A stretch of 64,000 bases of DNA, taken from the NCBI GenBank assembly GCA_035293945.1, contig DATGLV010000041.1:62001-126000 (forward strand), given 5' to 3'. Of this stretch, positions 8,098-16,768 are shown piece after piece. Origin of the DNA: VAZQ01 sp035293945. GTDB lineage: Bacteria; Pseudomonadota; Alphaproteobacteria; Rhizobiales; Xanthobacteraceae. The position numbers were made by a program, and so were the translations under genes. The notes under the pieces are model-generated. The model had not been told where the DNA came from and did no database searches. It saw only the letters and a program-made list of their open reading frames with translations. Position 1 is the stretch's first letter; each line of letters starts with the position of its first letter.

Positions 8098-9413
8098 GAT
8101 CCCTGCGCTTCACGGTTGTCCTTTGGACCACCGTCGCCTTCGGCATCGTCGGAGCGGTCGCCACGGCGGTTGCGTACGAATCCGCCTGGGACGAAGCCAC
8201 GGAGTTCATGGACGGTGAGTTGCGACAGATTGCGCTCAATGTAGGCGAGGGATTAGCCGCAACGCCGACCCCGAAGGGGCACCACGATTCCAAGGACGAG
8301 TTCATCGTCGGCATTTGGGATCAGTCGGGAAGGAGCCTGCGGGGCTCCTCCGAGCTGGTCGCCTTGCCCCGACAACCGGAGGCGGGGTTCGCCAATACCA
8401 GGTTTGATGGAAGGGACTGGAGAGTCTTCAGGCTCGATGAGCCATCGCGAACCGTTCAGGTCGCGCAGCGGGTCGCAGTGCGCCGCGAGCTGGCCGAATC
8501 CGCGGCTTATCAAGCCGCAGTGCCGATCCTCATCGCCATTCCGTTGGCTTGGCTTGTCGTCTTTTGGTCAACCGGGCGTCTGCTTAACCGATTGGGCGGC
8601 CTTGCCAAGGACATTGCCCGACGAAGTGTCGAGGCGCGGGATCCCATTCCGGTCGATCAAGTCCCGACCGAGGTAAAGCCGCTGGTCGAGGCAATGAACT
8701 CGCTTACGAGCCGGCTCCAGCTCGCCTTGGAGCAACAGCGCCGGTTCTTGTCCGATGCTGCGCACGAGCTCCGCACCCCGTTAACGGGCCTGCATCTGCA
8801 GATTCAGAACCTGCAACCTGCTTCAATGGCCGGCGGCTGGTCGCGAGCCTATGGCGAGCTCAGTGCCGGCATTTCCCGCGCCGTTGCGCTTGTTCAGCAG
8901 CTCCTGAACATGGCCCGTTTTGAGCTGCCGGCTCAGGCTACGCCGCCCGAACGCATCGACCTTTCGGATTTGGTCAAGCAAAGCGTCGCGGATCACGTCG
9001 CGATCGCTCAGAGCAAAGGCATTGATCTCGGGCTCTCGGTGGAAAGCCGGGTGGAGCTTACCGGAGCGCCCGGCGAGTTGAAGGTCCTGTTCGATAATCT
9101 GATCGAGAATGCGGTGCGGTACACGCCGAAGGGCGGCAGCGTAGACATATCGCTCCAACAGCTTGGCAAAGGTGCGATCGTAGAAGTCGCGGACACCGGC
9201 TGCGGCGTCAGCGAGAGCGAGCTTCCCCATTTGTTCGAGCGCTTCTTCCGCGCCGCGCCGCCGCACATCCCCGGCACAGGCTTGGGGCTCTCCATCGCGG
9301 CAGCCATCGCGAAGCGCCATGGTCTCACCATCGATCTTAGGAACCGAGAAGGCGGCGGCATGGTGGCACGCGTCGTGTGCTCCGAGAAACGGCTTGAGCT
9401 AATTCCCAGCTAA
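8094..9413 (+). CDS. Sensor histidine kinase, TctE/QseC-like
   Basis: This 439-residue inner-membrane kinase has two transmembrane helices (about 7-28 and 140-160) around a periplasmic sensor loop of about 110 residues. A HAMP-like linker follows. The HisKA motif SDAAHELRTPLTG has phospho-acceptor His224, and the ATPase domain has an N box at 335-347, G1 DTGCG at 367-371 and G2 GTGLGL at 394-399. All catalytic motifs are intact. It overlaps its cognate regulator by 4 bp. The signal is unknown; TctE-like kinases sense carboxylates, which would fit the carboxylate-binding proteins downstream, but that is inference. Confidence 0.95.
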   Translation: MRSLRFTVVLWTTVAFGIVGAVATAVAYESAWDEATEFMDGELRQIALNVGEGLAATPTPKGHHDSKDEFIVGIWDQSGRSLRGSSELVALPRQPEAGFANTRFDGRDWRVFRLDEPSRTVQVAQRVAVRRELAESAAYQAAVPILIAIPLAWLVVFWSTGRLLNRLGGLAKDIARRSVEARDPIPVDQVPTEVKPLVEAMNSLTSRLQLALEQQRRFLSDAAHELRTPLTGLHLQIQNLQPASMAGGWSRAYGELSAGISRAVALVQQLLNMARFELPAQATPPERIDLSDLVKQSVADHVAIAQSKGIDLGLSVESRVELTGAPGELKVLFDNLIENAVRYTPKGGSVDISLQQLGKGAIVEVADTGCGVSESELPHLFERFFRAAPPHIPGTGLGLSIAAAIAKRHGLTIDLRNREGGGMVARVVCSEKRLELIPS

Positions 9414-9440
9414 TTCTGGCCTGTTACGCACGGGACCTCG

Positions 9441-9456
9441 GCGGCCTGATGGCCGC
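9441..9456 (+). terminator. Short GC hairpin after the kinase gene
   Basis: GCGGCC and GGCCGC form a perfect 6-bp stem around TGAT, 27 bp after the kinase stop codon. There is no T-tract, so it is at best a weak terminator or a transcript-end stabiliser. Confidence 0.3.
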
Positions 9457-9476
9457 GTCGACAAGCGAGGCTCCTG

Positions 9477-9608
9477 ATGAAGCACGTTCGCAAACACGTC
9501 GAAGAAATCACTCGCCGGCGCTGGGCAACGAACCTCGGCTGCTCGGGCGGTGCCTGCGCAGTCGTCGAGATGTGCGCCAGCTTCATCTCAACCGTGCCGG
9601 AGTGGTGA
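9477..9608 (+). CDS. Putative 43-residue peptide upstream of a small membrane protein
   Basis: ATG at 9477 is preceded by GCGAGG at good spacing. The 43-residue product starts MKHVRKHVEEITRRRW, then has a Cys-rich stretch (CSGGACAVVEMC). Its TGA ends 2 bp before the ATG of the next small gene, whose Shine-Dalgarno GGAG lies inside this ORF, an arrangement typical of translational coupling. No family is recognised. The call rests on the ribosome binding site and spacing alone. Confidence 0.4.
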   Translation: MKHVRKHVEEITRRRWATNLGCSGGACAVVEMCASFISTVPEW

Positions 9609-9610
9609 TC

Positions 9611-9865
9611 ATGCATTCCCGTCGAAGATTGCGCGTGGTCGCCGGCACGCAGCACCAGCGGAGAGCAGACCGCTTATCGGACCTGGAAGAGGACCGCGTT
9701 CGCACACGCGAGAATCTGTTGGGCGCCATGGTGGCCGCGGTGCTCGTTGTCCTTGGCGTTTGGATCGCTGACGAATTTGCAGAAGCAAATTGCTACCAGC
9801 CGGTCAGCGAGTGCCGGGCAGGCGGCATGCCGCCCATCGCCTTGCTGAAGGACACCCTTCGGTAG
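9611..9865 (+). CDS. Small single-helix membrane protein, unknown function
   Basis: The product has 84 residues. ATG at 9611 has GGAG 8 nt upstream. A basic, hydrophilic N-terminus (about 1-35) is followed by one transmembrane helix (LLGAMVAAVLVVLGVWIA) and a short tail with two Cys (NCYQPVSECRAGG). This layout, with the motif RENLLGAM before the helix, is common among small uncharacterised Hyphomicrobiales proteins. It directly follows the 43-residue ORF. The tail would be periplasmic by the positive-inside rule, where the two Cys could form a disulfide. Confidence 0.6.
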   Translation: MHSRRRLRVVAGTQHQRRADRLSDLEEDRVRTRENLLGAMVAAVLVVLGVWIADEFAEANCYQPVSECRAGGMPPIALLKDTLR

Positions 9866-9998
9866 CTCGGAGCCGTCGAGCGGCGGTCACTCGAACCGCC
9901 CGTTCCGGCGCGCTTATGTCAGGTCACGCCTAGCTCTTCGCATGCGCGTCGAATTCAGATAGCGTTTCAGCACAAACGGACGCAGACGCGAGGTCCCG

Positions 9999-10985
9999 AT
10001 GAAGCCTCAAAGGATGAGACGCCGAAAATTTCTGGGCCTTGCCGCCGGCGCTGCCGCTGTTCCGGCTGTCTCTCGCATTGCGTGGGTGCTCGACTATCCG
10101 GTGCGGCCGGTGCACATTCTGGTCGGCTTTGCGCCCGGCAGCGCAACCGACATCCTTGCCCGCATGATGGCGCAGCGGCTTTCCGAGCGCCTCGGGCAGT
10201 CATTCGTGGTCGACAATCGGCCCGGCGCCGGCGGCAATATCGCGACAGAGGCGGCCGTGAACGCGCCCGCCGACGGCTACACGCTGCTGATGACCTCCGG
10301 CGCCAACACGATCAACCCGACCCTCTACGAGAAGCTGAGCTTTGATTTTCTGAAAGACACAACGCCGGTCGCCGGGGTCACGCGCTCTCCTTTGGTCATG
10401 GAGGTCAACAACGCGGTTCCGGCGAAGACCGTGCCGGAATTCATCGCCTACACCAAGGCAAATCCCGGCAGGGTCAACATGGCCTCGTCCGGCATCGGCA
10501 CGTCGCTGCATATCTCCGGCGAGCTGTTCAAGATGATGACCGGCGCAAACATGACGCACGTACCCTATCGCAGCGCTGCCGCTGCACTGACCGACCTCAT
10601 GGGCGGCCAGGTGCAGGTCTTGTTCGACGTGATCGCCTCCTCGTTGTCGTACGTCAAGGCGGGCCAGGTGCGCGCGCTGGCGGTGACGAGCGCGTCGCGC
10701 TCCGACGCCCTGCCCGGTGTCCCTACGGTCGGTGAGTTTGTTCCGGGATACGAGGCGAGTGCCTGCAACGGGCTCGTTGCGCCGCGGAATACGCCGGCCG
10801 AGATCGTCACGAAGCTCAACAAGGCGGTCAATGACGTGTTGGCCGAGCCGGCGATGCGTGCGCAGCTCGCCGACCTGGGCGCCACCGAGCTGACCGGGCC
10901 CGCCGCCGAGTGGGGAGCACTTCTGTCCGCAGAGGTTGCGAAATGGGCCAAGGTCGTCAAGTTCTCCGGTGCCAAGGCCGAGTAG
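9999..10985 (+). CDS. Bug-family (TctC-like) periplasmic solute-binding protein
   Basis: This 328-residue protein belongs to the tripartite tricarboxylate transporter receptor family. A signal sequence with RRRKFLGLAAGAAAV looks Tat- or Sec-type. The family landmarks are YPVRPVHILVGFAPGSATD, the ENRPGAGGN equivalent (DNRPGAGGN), ADGYTLL and LMGGQVQVLFD. Bug proteins bind small carboxylates such as citrate, terephthalate or glutarate. No TctA/TctB genes are adjacent, as is usual for the expanded Bug family. It lies 51 bp upstream of the MBL-fold gene and is probably in one operon with it. Confidence 0.93.
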   Translation: MKPQRMRRRKFLGLAAGAAAVPAVSRIAWVLDYPVRPVHILVGFAPGSATDILARMMAQRLSERLGQSFVVDNRPGAGGNIATEAAVNAPADGYTLLMTSGANTINPTLYEKLSFDFLKDTTPVAGVTRSPLVMEVNNAVPAKTVPEFIAYTKANPGRVNMASSGIGTSLHISGELFKMMTGANMTHVPYRSAAAALTDLMGGQVQVLFDVIASSLSYVKAGQVRALAVTSASRSDALPGVPTVGEFVPGYEASACNGLVAPRNTPAEIVTKLNKAVNDVLAEPAMRAQLADLGATELTGPAAEWGALLSAEVAKWAKVVKFSGAKAE

Positions 10986-11036
10986 CGGGGGTATGATTGC
11001 GCGCGGGCTGATCCCACTATTTCATGGAGGATATCC

Positions 11037-11975
11037 ATGACGGGAATCAACAATTGGATCAATCGTCGGACCGCGCTTGCGCAGCTCTCGGCCGCGACCA
11101 TGCTGGCGGCAGGCCATGCAAAGGCGCAGCGCGCGGACCCCTCGTTGGCCGAGATCAAGACCACAGATCTCGGCCGCAAGACCTACATGCTCGAAGGCCA
11201 AGGCGGCAACATCCTGGTGGTGGTCGGTGACGATGGCATCATCATGGTGGATGCCGAGCTCGCGCCCCTGCATGACAAGATCAGCGCTGCCATTACCGAC
11301 AATTCGAACCTTCCGATCAAATATCTGGTCGATACGCATTTCCACGGCGAGCAGACCGGCGGCAATGCGCCGTTCCACCGCGACGGCGCCATCATCGTGG
11401 CGCAGGACAATGTGCGCGTTCGCCTTCTTGCCGGCACGACCAACGGGCTCAACTACAACAAGAGCCCGCCCGCGTCCGCCGATGCGATCCCGACCGAGAC
11501 CTATGTGGGCGGCACCAAGACGGTGGCGGTGCGCGGGCGCGAGGCCCTGCTCACCCATGCAACCAACGCGCACACCGACGGCGACAGCTGGATCTATCTC
11601 GCCGACGCCGACGTGATCTTCACCGGCGATCTCTTCTACAACAACGGCCGGTACCCGATGATCGACTATGCCAATGGCGGCGATATCCGCGGCATGGTCC
11701 GCGCCAACGAGGCCTTTCTCAAATTGGCCAAGCCTGGCACGAAGATCGCCTCGAGCCGCGGCAGCGCGGTTGCCGGTCGGGCTGAGGTCATGGCGTTCCG
11801 TGACATGCTGGCGAAAGCGCGCGATCGCATGGCGGAGATCGTCCGCAAGGGCATGAGCGAAGAAGAGGCGATTGCGGCCAAGCCCTTCGCTGATCTCGAC
11901 GCCCAATGGGCGGGCAGCGAGCGCGACGCCGTCAATTTCGTGCGCGTGGCCTACAACTCGTTCAAGCGCGCTTAG
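11037..11975 (+). CDS. Secreted metallo-beta-lactamase-fold protein with degenerate metal site
   Basis: This 312-residue protein has a signal peptide (to about residue 31) and MBL-fold landmarks: GGNILVVVGDDGIIMVD, THFH, HTDGDSWIYL and FTGDLFYN. The usual HxHxDH reads H101-F-H103-G-E105-Q106, so the Asp and third His are replaced. The usual PGHGP loop reads SSRGS near 239-243, so that His is also missing. His179 and Asp198 remain. Metal binding is therefore probably reduced and hydrolysis doubtful. ATG at 11037 follows GGAGG at ideal spacing. It is downstream of a Bug protein and ends 4 bp into the convergent amidase gene. Confidence 0.88.
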   Translation: MTGINNWINRRTALAQLSAATMLAAGHAKAQRADPSLAEIKTTDLGRKTYMLEGQGGNILVVVGDDGIIMVDAELAPLHDKISAAITDNSNLPIKYLVDTHFHGEQTGGNAPFHRDGAIIVAQDNVRVRLLAGTTNGLNYNKSPPASADAIPTETYVGGTKTVAVRGREALLTHATNAHTDGDSWIYLADADVIFTGDLFYNNGRYPMIDYANGGDIRGMVRANEAFLKLAKPGTKIASSRGSAVAGRAEVMAFRDMLAKARDRMAEIVRKGMSEEEAIAAKPFADLDAQWAGSERDAVNFVRVAYNSFKRA

Positions 11976-13453
11976 CCACGCGTTCCTGCGCCGGATACTC
12001 CCAGCAGCGCCGGCAGGCGCTTGCGCGTCCAGCCGGTCGCCTGGTCGTAAGCATGCGCCAGTTGCAGGCAGGCGAAATCGCCGTGGTTGGGACCGACGAT
12101 CTGGATGCCCATGGGCAGGCCCTGGGCATTGAAACCTGCCGGCGCGGCGAGCGCGGGGGATCCTGCCATCGTGATCGGCAGCATGCCCTTCATCCACTCG
12201 TGATAAGTCGTCATGTTCCGCCCGCCGATCTCCGACGGCCAATGCAGATCAGCGTCAAACGGAAAGACCTGGGCAGTCGGCGCGACCATGAAATCGTATT
12301 TGTCGAAGAAGCGGCGCACCGCCTGATACCACTCGGTGCGCACGGTCGATGCCGCCGTGATGTCGAATGCCGAGAGCTTCTGTCCGCTTTCGATTTCGAA
12401 TACGGCTTCCGGCTTCAACTGCGCGCGCTTGCTCGGATCATCGTAGAAGGCGAGCAGCGCGCCGCCCGCTTGCCAGGCGCGCAGCTTGCGCCAAGCATTC
12501 CAGACCGCTTCGATCGAAAAATCGGGCACCGCCTCTTCGACCACGCAGCCGATCGCCTCGAAGTGCTTGAGCGCGGCACGGCATAATTCCAGCACGTCGG
12601 CTTCGTAGGGAATATAGCCTTTGAAATCGCCGAGCCAGGCGATGCGGGCGCCCTTGAAATCGCGCTTGAGCGGTCGCTGGAACCGGTCCGGCGCGACGTT
12701 CATCGACAGCGGCACGCGCGAATCGTAGCCGGCCTGCACCGCAAGCAGCATGGCAAGGTCCGGCACGGATCGCGCCATGGGGCCGAGCACGCCCATCGAG
12801 GGAAGCCAGGCGTCTCGCCCGTCGGCGGGAATGAGCCCGTAGCTGGTGCGGAAGCCGAACACATTGTTCCAGCCGGCCGGATTGCGCAGGCTGCCGCCGT
12901 AATCGCTGCCGTCGGCTAACGGAAGCATGCGCAGCGCAAGCGCGACCGCCGCGCCCCCGCTGCTGCCGCCGGCAGAGCGGGACTGGTCATACGCGTTGCG
13001 GGTTATTCCGTAGACCGGATTGTAGGTGTTGGAGCCGAGGCCGAACTCGGGCGTGTTGGTCTTGCCGACAAAGATCGCGCCGGCCCTCCGCAGGCGTGCC
13101 ACCATGACGCTGTCGGCGGGCGGAAGGAAATCGCGCAAGAGCGGCGACCCCATGGTCATCGGGATGCCTTTGACGGGCGTCAGGTCCTTCACCGCGAATG
13201 GAAAGCCGTGCAGTGCGCCCAGATATTCGCCGCGGGAGAGTTGAGCGTCGCGTTCGTTCGCCTGGGCGGTAAGCCGCGCGCGATCCTGCAGCGCCACGAT
13301 GGCGTTCACTTGCGGGTTGAGCCTATCGATCTGATCGAGACAGGCGGTCATAACTTCCGCGCAGGACACTTGGCGCGCACGAATGGCGCCGGCGAGCGCG
13401 ACGCCATCGAGCATCACGATGTCGGAGACGTCGGCAGCTTGCATTTCCATCAT
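11972..13453 (-). CDS. Amidase (amidase-signature family)
   Basis: The product is about 493 residues. It has the amidase-signature triad: Lys in FAVKDLTPVKG (about residue 89), cis-Ser in AGGSSGG (about 165) and nucleophile Ser in GGSLRNPAG (about 188). Such enzymes hydrolyse carboxamides; the substrate cannot be told from sequence. No signal peptide is seen, so it is cytoplasmic. ATG at 13453 has AAGGCGG 7 nt upstream; ATG at 13459 overlaps the stop of the upstream Bug gene and is the alternative. It is the last gene of a three-gene leftward operon (Bug-Bug-amidase), which suggests uptake of an acid or amide that the amidase processes. Confidence 0.93.
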   Translation of the reverse strand: MMEMQAADVSDIVMLDGVALAGAIRARQVSCAEVMTACLDQIDRLNPQVNAIVALQDRARLTAQANERDAQLSRGEYLGALHGFPFAVKDLTPVKGIPMTMGSPLLRDFLPPADSVMVARLRRAGAIFVGKTNTPEFGLGSNTYNPVYGITRNAYDQSRSAGGSSGGAAVALALRMLPLADGSDYGGSLRNPAGWNNVFGFRTSYGLIPADGRDAWLPSMGVLGPMARSVPDLAMLLAVQAGYDSRVPLSMNVAPDRFQRPLKRDFKGARIAWLGDFKGYIPYEADVLELCRAALKHFEAIGCVVEEAVPDFSIEAVWNAWRKLRAWQAGGALLAFYDDPSKRAQLKPEAVFEIESGQKLSAFDITAASTVRTEWYQAVRRFFDKYDFMVAPTAQVFPFDADLHWPSEIGGRNMTTYHEWMKGMLPITMAGSPALAAPAGFNAQGLPMGIQIVGPNHGDFACLQLAHAYDQATGWTRKRLPALLGVSGAGTRG

Positions 13454-13455
13454 TC

Positions 13456-14433
13456 TCATTCCGCCTTGATGTTCGCGAATTTCACCACCTTGGCCCACTT
13501 ATCGGTCTCCGCCGCAATGAGCCCCTTGAAATCGGCCGGCGAGCCGGGCAGCACCGTGCCGCCAAGGTCGGCATACTTCGCCTTGAGCGCGGGATCAGCC
13601 AGGCCGGCATTGATCTCGTGGTTGAGCTTATCGATCACGTCTTGAGGCGTGTTCTTAGGCACACCGATGCCGTTCCATCCGCTTGCCTCGTATCCGGGGA
13701 CGAAATCCGCGAGGCTTTGCACGTCCGGCAATGCCTGTGAGCGCACCGCGGCGGTCACCGCCAAGGCGCGAAGCTTGCCGCTGCGAATATGCGGGATGGA
13801 AGATGGGATCGCGTCGAACATCACCTGCACCTGCCCGCCCATCAGGTCGGTCAATCCGGCGGCGGAGCCGCGATACTGCACCGCCGTCATGGTGAGGCCG
13901 GTCATCATGTTGAAGAGCTCGCCGGAGAGATGCTGGGAGGTTCCGATCCCGGGCGCCGCCATGTTCACTTTCCCGGGATTGGCCTTCGCATAAGCGATGA
14001 ACTCCGGAACTGTCTTCGCCGGCAAGGACGGGTTCACCAGCATCACGTTGGAATAGCGGATGAGGCCGGCGACTGGCGCGATATCGTTGATGAAGCTGAA
14101 GGGTAGATTGCGATAGAGCGATGGGTTGATCGCATCCCAGACACCGGCGAGGATCAGCGTGTAGCCGTCGGCAGCCGAATGAGCGACCGCTTCGGCCGCG
14201 ATGCTTCCTGATACGCCTGGCCGGTTCTCGATCACGAATGCCGCGCCGAGGCGTTCCGACAGCCATTGACCGATCAGCCGCGCGGTAATGTCGGTCGGGC
14301 CGCCCGCCGGATATCCAACCAAGAGGCGGACCGGGCGCGCCGGATAGCTTTGCGCGCGCGCATGGCGCGCGGCGGATGGCAGCACGGCAGCGGCTGCCGC
14401 GAATTGCAGGAATTGCCGACGCAGCAGTTTCAC
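13456..14433 (-). CDS. Bug-family (TctC-like) periplasmic solute-binding protein
   Basis: The product has 325 residues. GTG at 14433 is chosen because GGGGAGG lies 5 nt upstream and the protein then begins KLLRRQFLQFAAAAAVLP, a proper export signal. The Bug landmarks are YPARPVRLLVGYPAGGPTD, ENRPGVSGS, ADGYTLIL and LMGGQVQVMFD. It lies 19 bp after another Bug gene and is directly coupled to the amidase (ATGA region). The ligand is likely a small carboxylate, unidentified. Confidence 0.93.
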   Translation of the reverse strand: MKLLRRQFLQFAAAAAVLPSAARHARAQSYPARPVRLLVGYPAGGPTDITARLIGQWLSERLGAAFVIENRPGVSGSIAAEAVAHSAADGYTLILAGVWDAINPSLYRNLPFSFINDIAPVAGLIRYSNVMLVNPSLPAKTVPEFIAYAKANPGKVNMAAPGIGTSQHLSGELFNMMTGLTMTAVQYRGSAAGLTDLMGGQVQVMFDAIPSSIPHIRSGKLRALAVTAAVRSQALPDVQSLADFVPGYEASGWNGIGVPKNTPQDVIDKLNHEINAGLADPALKAKYADLGGTVLPGSPADFKGLIAAETDKWAKVVKFANIKAE

Positions 14434-14452
14434 AGCATCCTCCCCACAGCCC

Positions 14453-15439
14453 TTACTCGGGCTTGATCTTGGCGAACTGCACGACCTTGGCCCATTTCGC
14501 AACATCCTGGGCGACGAATTGCGCCATTTGCTCACTGCTCATTGGCATCGGCTTGCCGCCGAGCTCGGCAAAACGCGCGATCAGTTTCGGCTCAGCGAGC
14601 GCGGCATTCACCGCCTGGTTGAGGATCGCGACGATCTGCGGCGCGACACCGCGCGGCGCGGAAATGCCGTACCAGACGTCGACCTGATAGCCGGGCACCG
14701 TCTCCGCAATCGCCGGTATCTCCGGCAGCGCGTCCCAGCGCTCCGCCGAAGTCACGCCCACCGCGCGCAGCTTGCCGGCTTGCACCAGCCCAATCGCACC
14801 CGGCAAATTATCGAACAGCACATGCACGGTGCCGGCCATCAGGTCCGGATAGACGGCGGCCGAGCCGCGATAAGGCACGTGCACCATCTCCACGCCGGTC
14901 ATCAGCTTGAACAACTCGCCTGAGAGATGCGGCGAGGCGCCAACCCCGGAAGAGGCCATCGAGAGCTTCCCGGGATGGTCTTTGGCGTAGTCGATGAACT
15001 CCTGCACGGTGTGCACCGGCAAGGACGGCGGCACCACCATCAGGTTGGGGAAGCGCATGACGCCGGCGACCGCAACTGTGTCGCGCAGAAAGTCGAACGA
15101 CAGATTCTTGTAGACGGAGGGACTGATCGTATTGCTGGGGCCGACGAACAACAGCGTGTAACCGTCGGGCGGTGAATTGGTCACCGCTTGGGTCGCGAGA
15201 TTGCCGGCAAGCCCGGTGCGATTTTCCACGAAGAACTGCTGACCAAGCTGTTGCGTCAGCGCATCGGCCATCAGGCGCGCGACCACATCGGTCCCGCCGC
15301 CGGCCGCGAGCCCGACGACCAGACGCACCGGCCGCACCGGATAGATTTGGTTCGAGGCTTGTGCACGAGCACAGCGCGTCGCGCGCGGGAGCGTGGCGGC
15401 CCCGACCGCCAGACCGAGGAACCGGCGACGCGCGAGCAT
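14453..15439 (-). CDS. Bug-family (TctC-like) periplasmic solute-binding protein
   Basis: This 328-residue protein has the N-terminal export signal LARRRFLGLAVGAATLP and then Bug landmarks (YPVRPVRLVVGLAAGGGTD, ENRTGLAGN, PDGYTLLFVG, LMAGTVHVLFD). It is the first gene of the leftward Bug-Bug-amidase operon. It is clearly paralogous to its neighbour but divergent, so the two probably bind different ligands. The start ATG is at the head of the signal. Confidence 0.93.
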   Translation of the reverse strand: MLARRRFLGLAVGAATLPRATRCARAQASNQIYPVRPVRLVVGLAAGGGTDVVARLMADALTQQLGQQFFVENRTGLAGNLATQAVTNSPPDGYTLLFVGPSNTISPSVYKNLSFDFLRDTVAVAGVMRFPNLMVVPPSLPVHTVQEFIDYAKDHPGKLSMASSGVGASPHLSGELFKLMTGVEMVHVPYRGSAAVYPDLMAGTVHVLFDNLPGAIGLVQAGKLRAVGVTSAERWDALPEIPAIAETVPGYQVDVWYGISAPRGVAPQIVAILNQAVNAALAEPKLIARFAELGGKPMPMSSEQMAQFVAQDVAKWAKVVQFAKIKPE

Positions 15440-15537
15440 CGAGCCGTCTCCTTCAAATCGCTAGATCGAGCTTGTTGGCCCGGTACTCACTTAGGCAAAG
15501 CTTACCACCCCGAGGCGCTTGCGGAAGGGGCAGAAGC

Positions 15538-16023
15538 CTAGCCCACCGCCGTCCAGGTGCCGTCCGGATTGCGGCACGCGTTGCCGCGCGCGACCTGCGG
15601 GCTGCCATCGATGTAGATGGTGTGCGTGTAGGGTCGGCATTGCAGGCCGTTCGACTGATAAGCGGGTCCCGGCACCACCGTGCCATAGCGGCCGGAATCC
15701 GGATTGCGCCACGGCACAGCCGTGCCCGAGCGACCGCTTTCCAATGCCTGCATCTGCGCCTGATAGGCCAGGCGTCGGTCTTCATCGTCCATGCTGGCGC
15801 CGATGCGGTTGCCGATGAGCCCGCCGATCGCGGCGCCGGCGAGGCCAGCCGCGATGTGCTCGCCGGTTCCACCGCCGAATTGGGATCCGATCAGACCGCC
15901 CGCGAGCGCTCCCACCAGCGTGCCGGTGTTCTCCTTGGCGCCCTGCCCGGTTTCCGGTGTTGCCGCGCAGGCGCAAAGCGCGCCGGCGACCATTAACGTA
16001 GCACCGAGACGAGTAATGTTCAT
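15538..16023 (-). CDS. Glycine-zipper surface-antigen-like lipoprotein
   Basis: This 161-residue protein has a lipoprotein signal, with likely lipidated Cys19 in LCAC. A glycine zipper of small residues follows (GALAGGLIGSQFGGG, then AAGLAGAAIGGLIGNRIG), as in 17-kDa rickettsial surface antigens and related outer-membrane lipoproteins. The C-terminal part has the family's conserved segments (VPWRNPDSGRYGTVVP; CRPYTHTIYIDG; CRNPDGTW). It is probably anchored in the outer membrane and may influence envelope structure. It stands alone, divergent from the GlcG-like gene. Confidence 0.88.
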   Translation of the reverse strand: MNITRLGATLMVAGALCACAATPETGQGAKENTGTLVGALAGGLIGSQFGGGTGEHIAAGLAGAAIGGLIGNRIGASMDDEDRRLAYQAQMQALESGRSGTAVPWRNPDSGRYGTVVPGPAYQSNGLQCRPYTHTIYIDGSPQVARGNACRNPDGTWTAVG

Positions 16024-16184
16024 GTTGAGCCCCTGCCCTCACCCCGCCCCAATGTCACGCCGATTGAGGCAAATCTCTGTCTTGGGCGTCGCACGCGTGA
16101 CCGCGTTGCCTTGACCTCGCTGGAGTGCTCCAATGGCGCCCTACTTTCAAGAGTTCCAGCTAATAGGCTCGCGGGAGGAATCCG

Positions 16185-16691
16185 ATGATCAAAAATTGTG
16201 TGCTCGCTGGCACCGCATCGCTCATTGCCTTGACCGGTCTCAACGCCTGGGCGGCCGATCCGCTGCCGACGGAGACCCACAAGGTGCTGACCGCGGCGCT
16301 GGCGCTCGAAGCCGCCGAAGCCGCCGTCGCGGCCTGCAAGGAGAAAGGCTACAACGTGACGGTGACCATCGTGGACCGCACTGGTCAGCCCAAGCTGATC
16401 CTGGTCGGCGACGGCGCCCGGCCGTTGACCCTCGAGGTCACCCGCCGCAAGGCCTACACCTCCGCGATGCAGAGGGTCTCGACCGGTGACTACACCAAGC
16501 GGGTCACGACACCCGGCGCTTTCAATCCCGGACAGTTCGACAAGGAGCTGGTGACCGGCCAAGGCGGCCTGCCAATCAAGGTTGGCGAGGACACGATCGG
16601 CGGAATCGCGGCGGCCGGTGCGCCCGGCGGCGACAAGGATGAAGCCTGCGCCAGTGCGGGGCTCGCCAAGATCGCCGATCAGCTGAAGTAA
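16185..16691 (+). CDS. Exported GlcG/HbpS-family protein (DUF336)
   Basis: This 168-residue protein has a Sec signal peptide (to about residue 23, ending AWA/AD). The mature part is a single DUF336 domain with typical motifs: NVTVTIVDRTGQP, RRKAYTSAM and IGGIAAAGAPGGDKDEACA. Members include the haem-binding HbpS and the GlcG protein of glycolate operons. The signal peptide points to a periplasmic HbpS-like form. GGAGG lies just upstream of the ATG. No glycolate genes are nearby, and the ligand is unknown. Confidence 0.9.
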   Translation: MIKNCVLAGTASLIALTGLNAWAADPLPTETHKVLTAALALEAAEAAVAACKEKGYNVTVTIVDRTGQPKLILVGDGARPLTLEVTRRKAYTSAMQRVSTGDYTKRVTTPGAFNPGQFDKELVTGQGGLPIKVGEDTIGGIAAAGAPGGDKDEACASAGLAKIADQLK

Positions 16692-16768
16692 GGTAATGCG
16701 ATGGAGCGCGTTCCGGCCAGACGGATCGGGACGCGCCTGTCCGCTTCTCAAGCGGGCGCATGTCGGGG

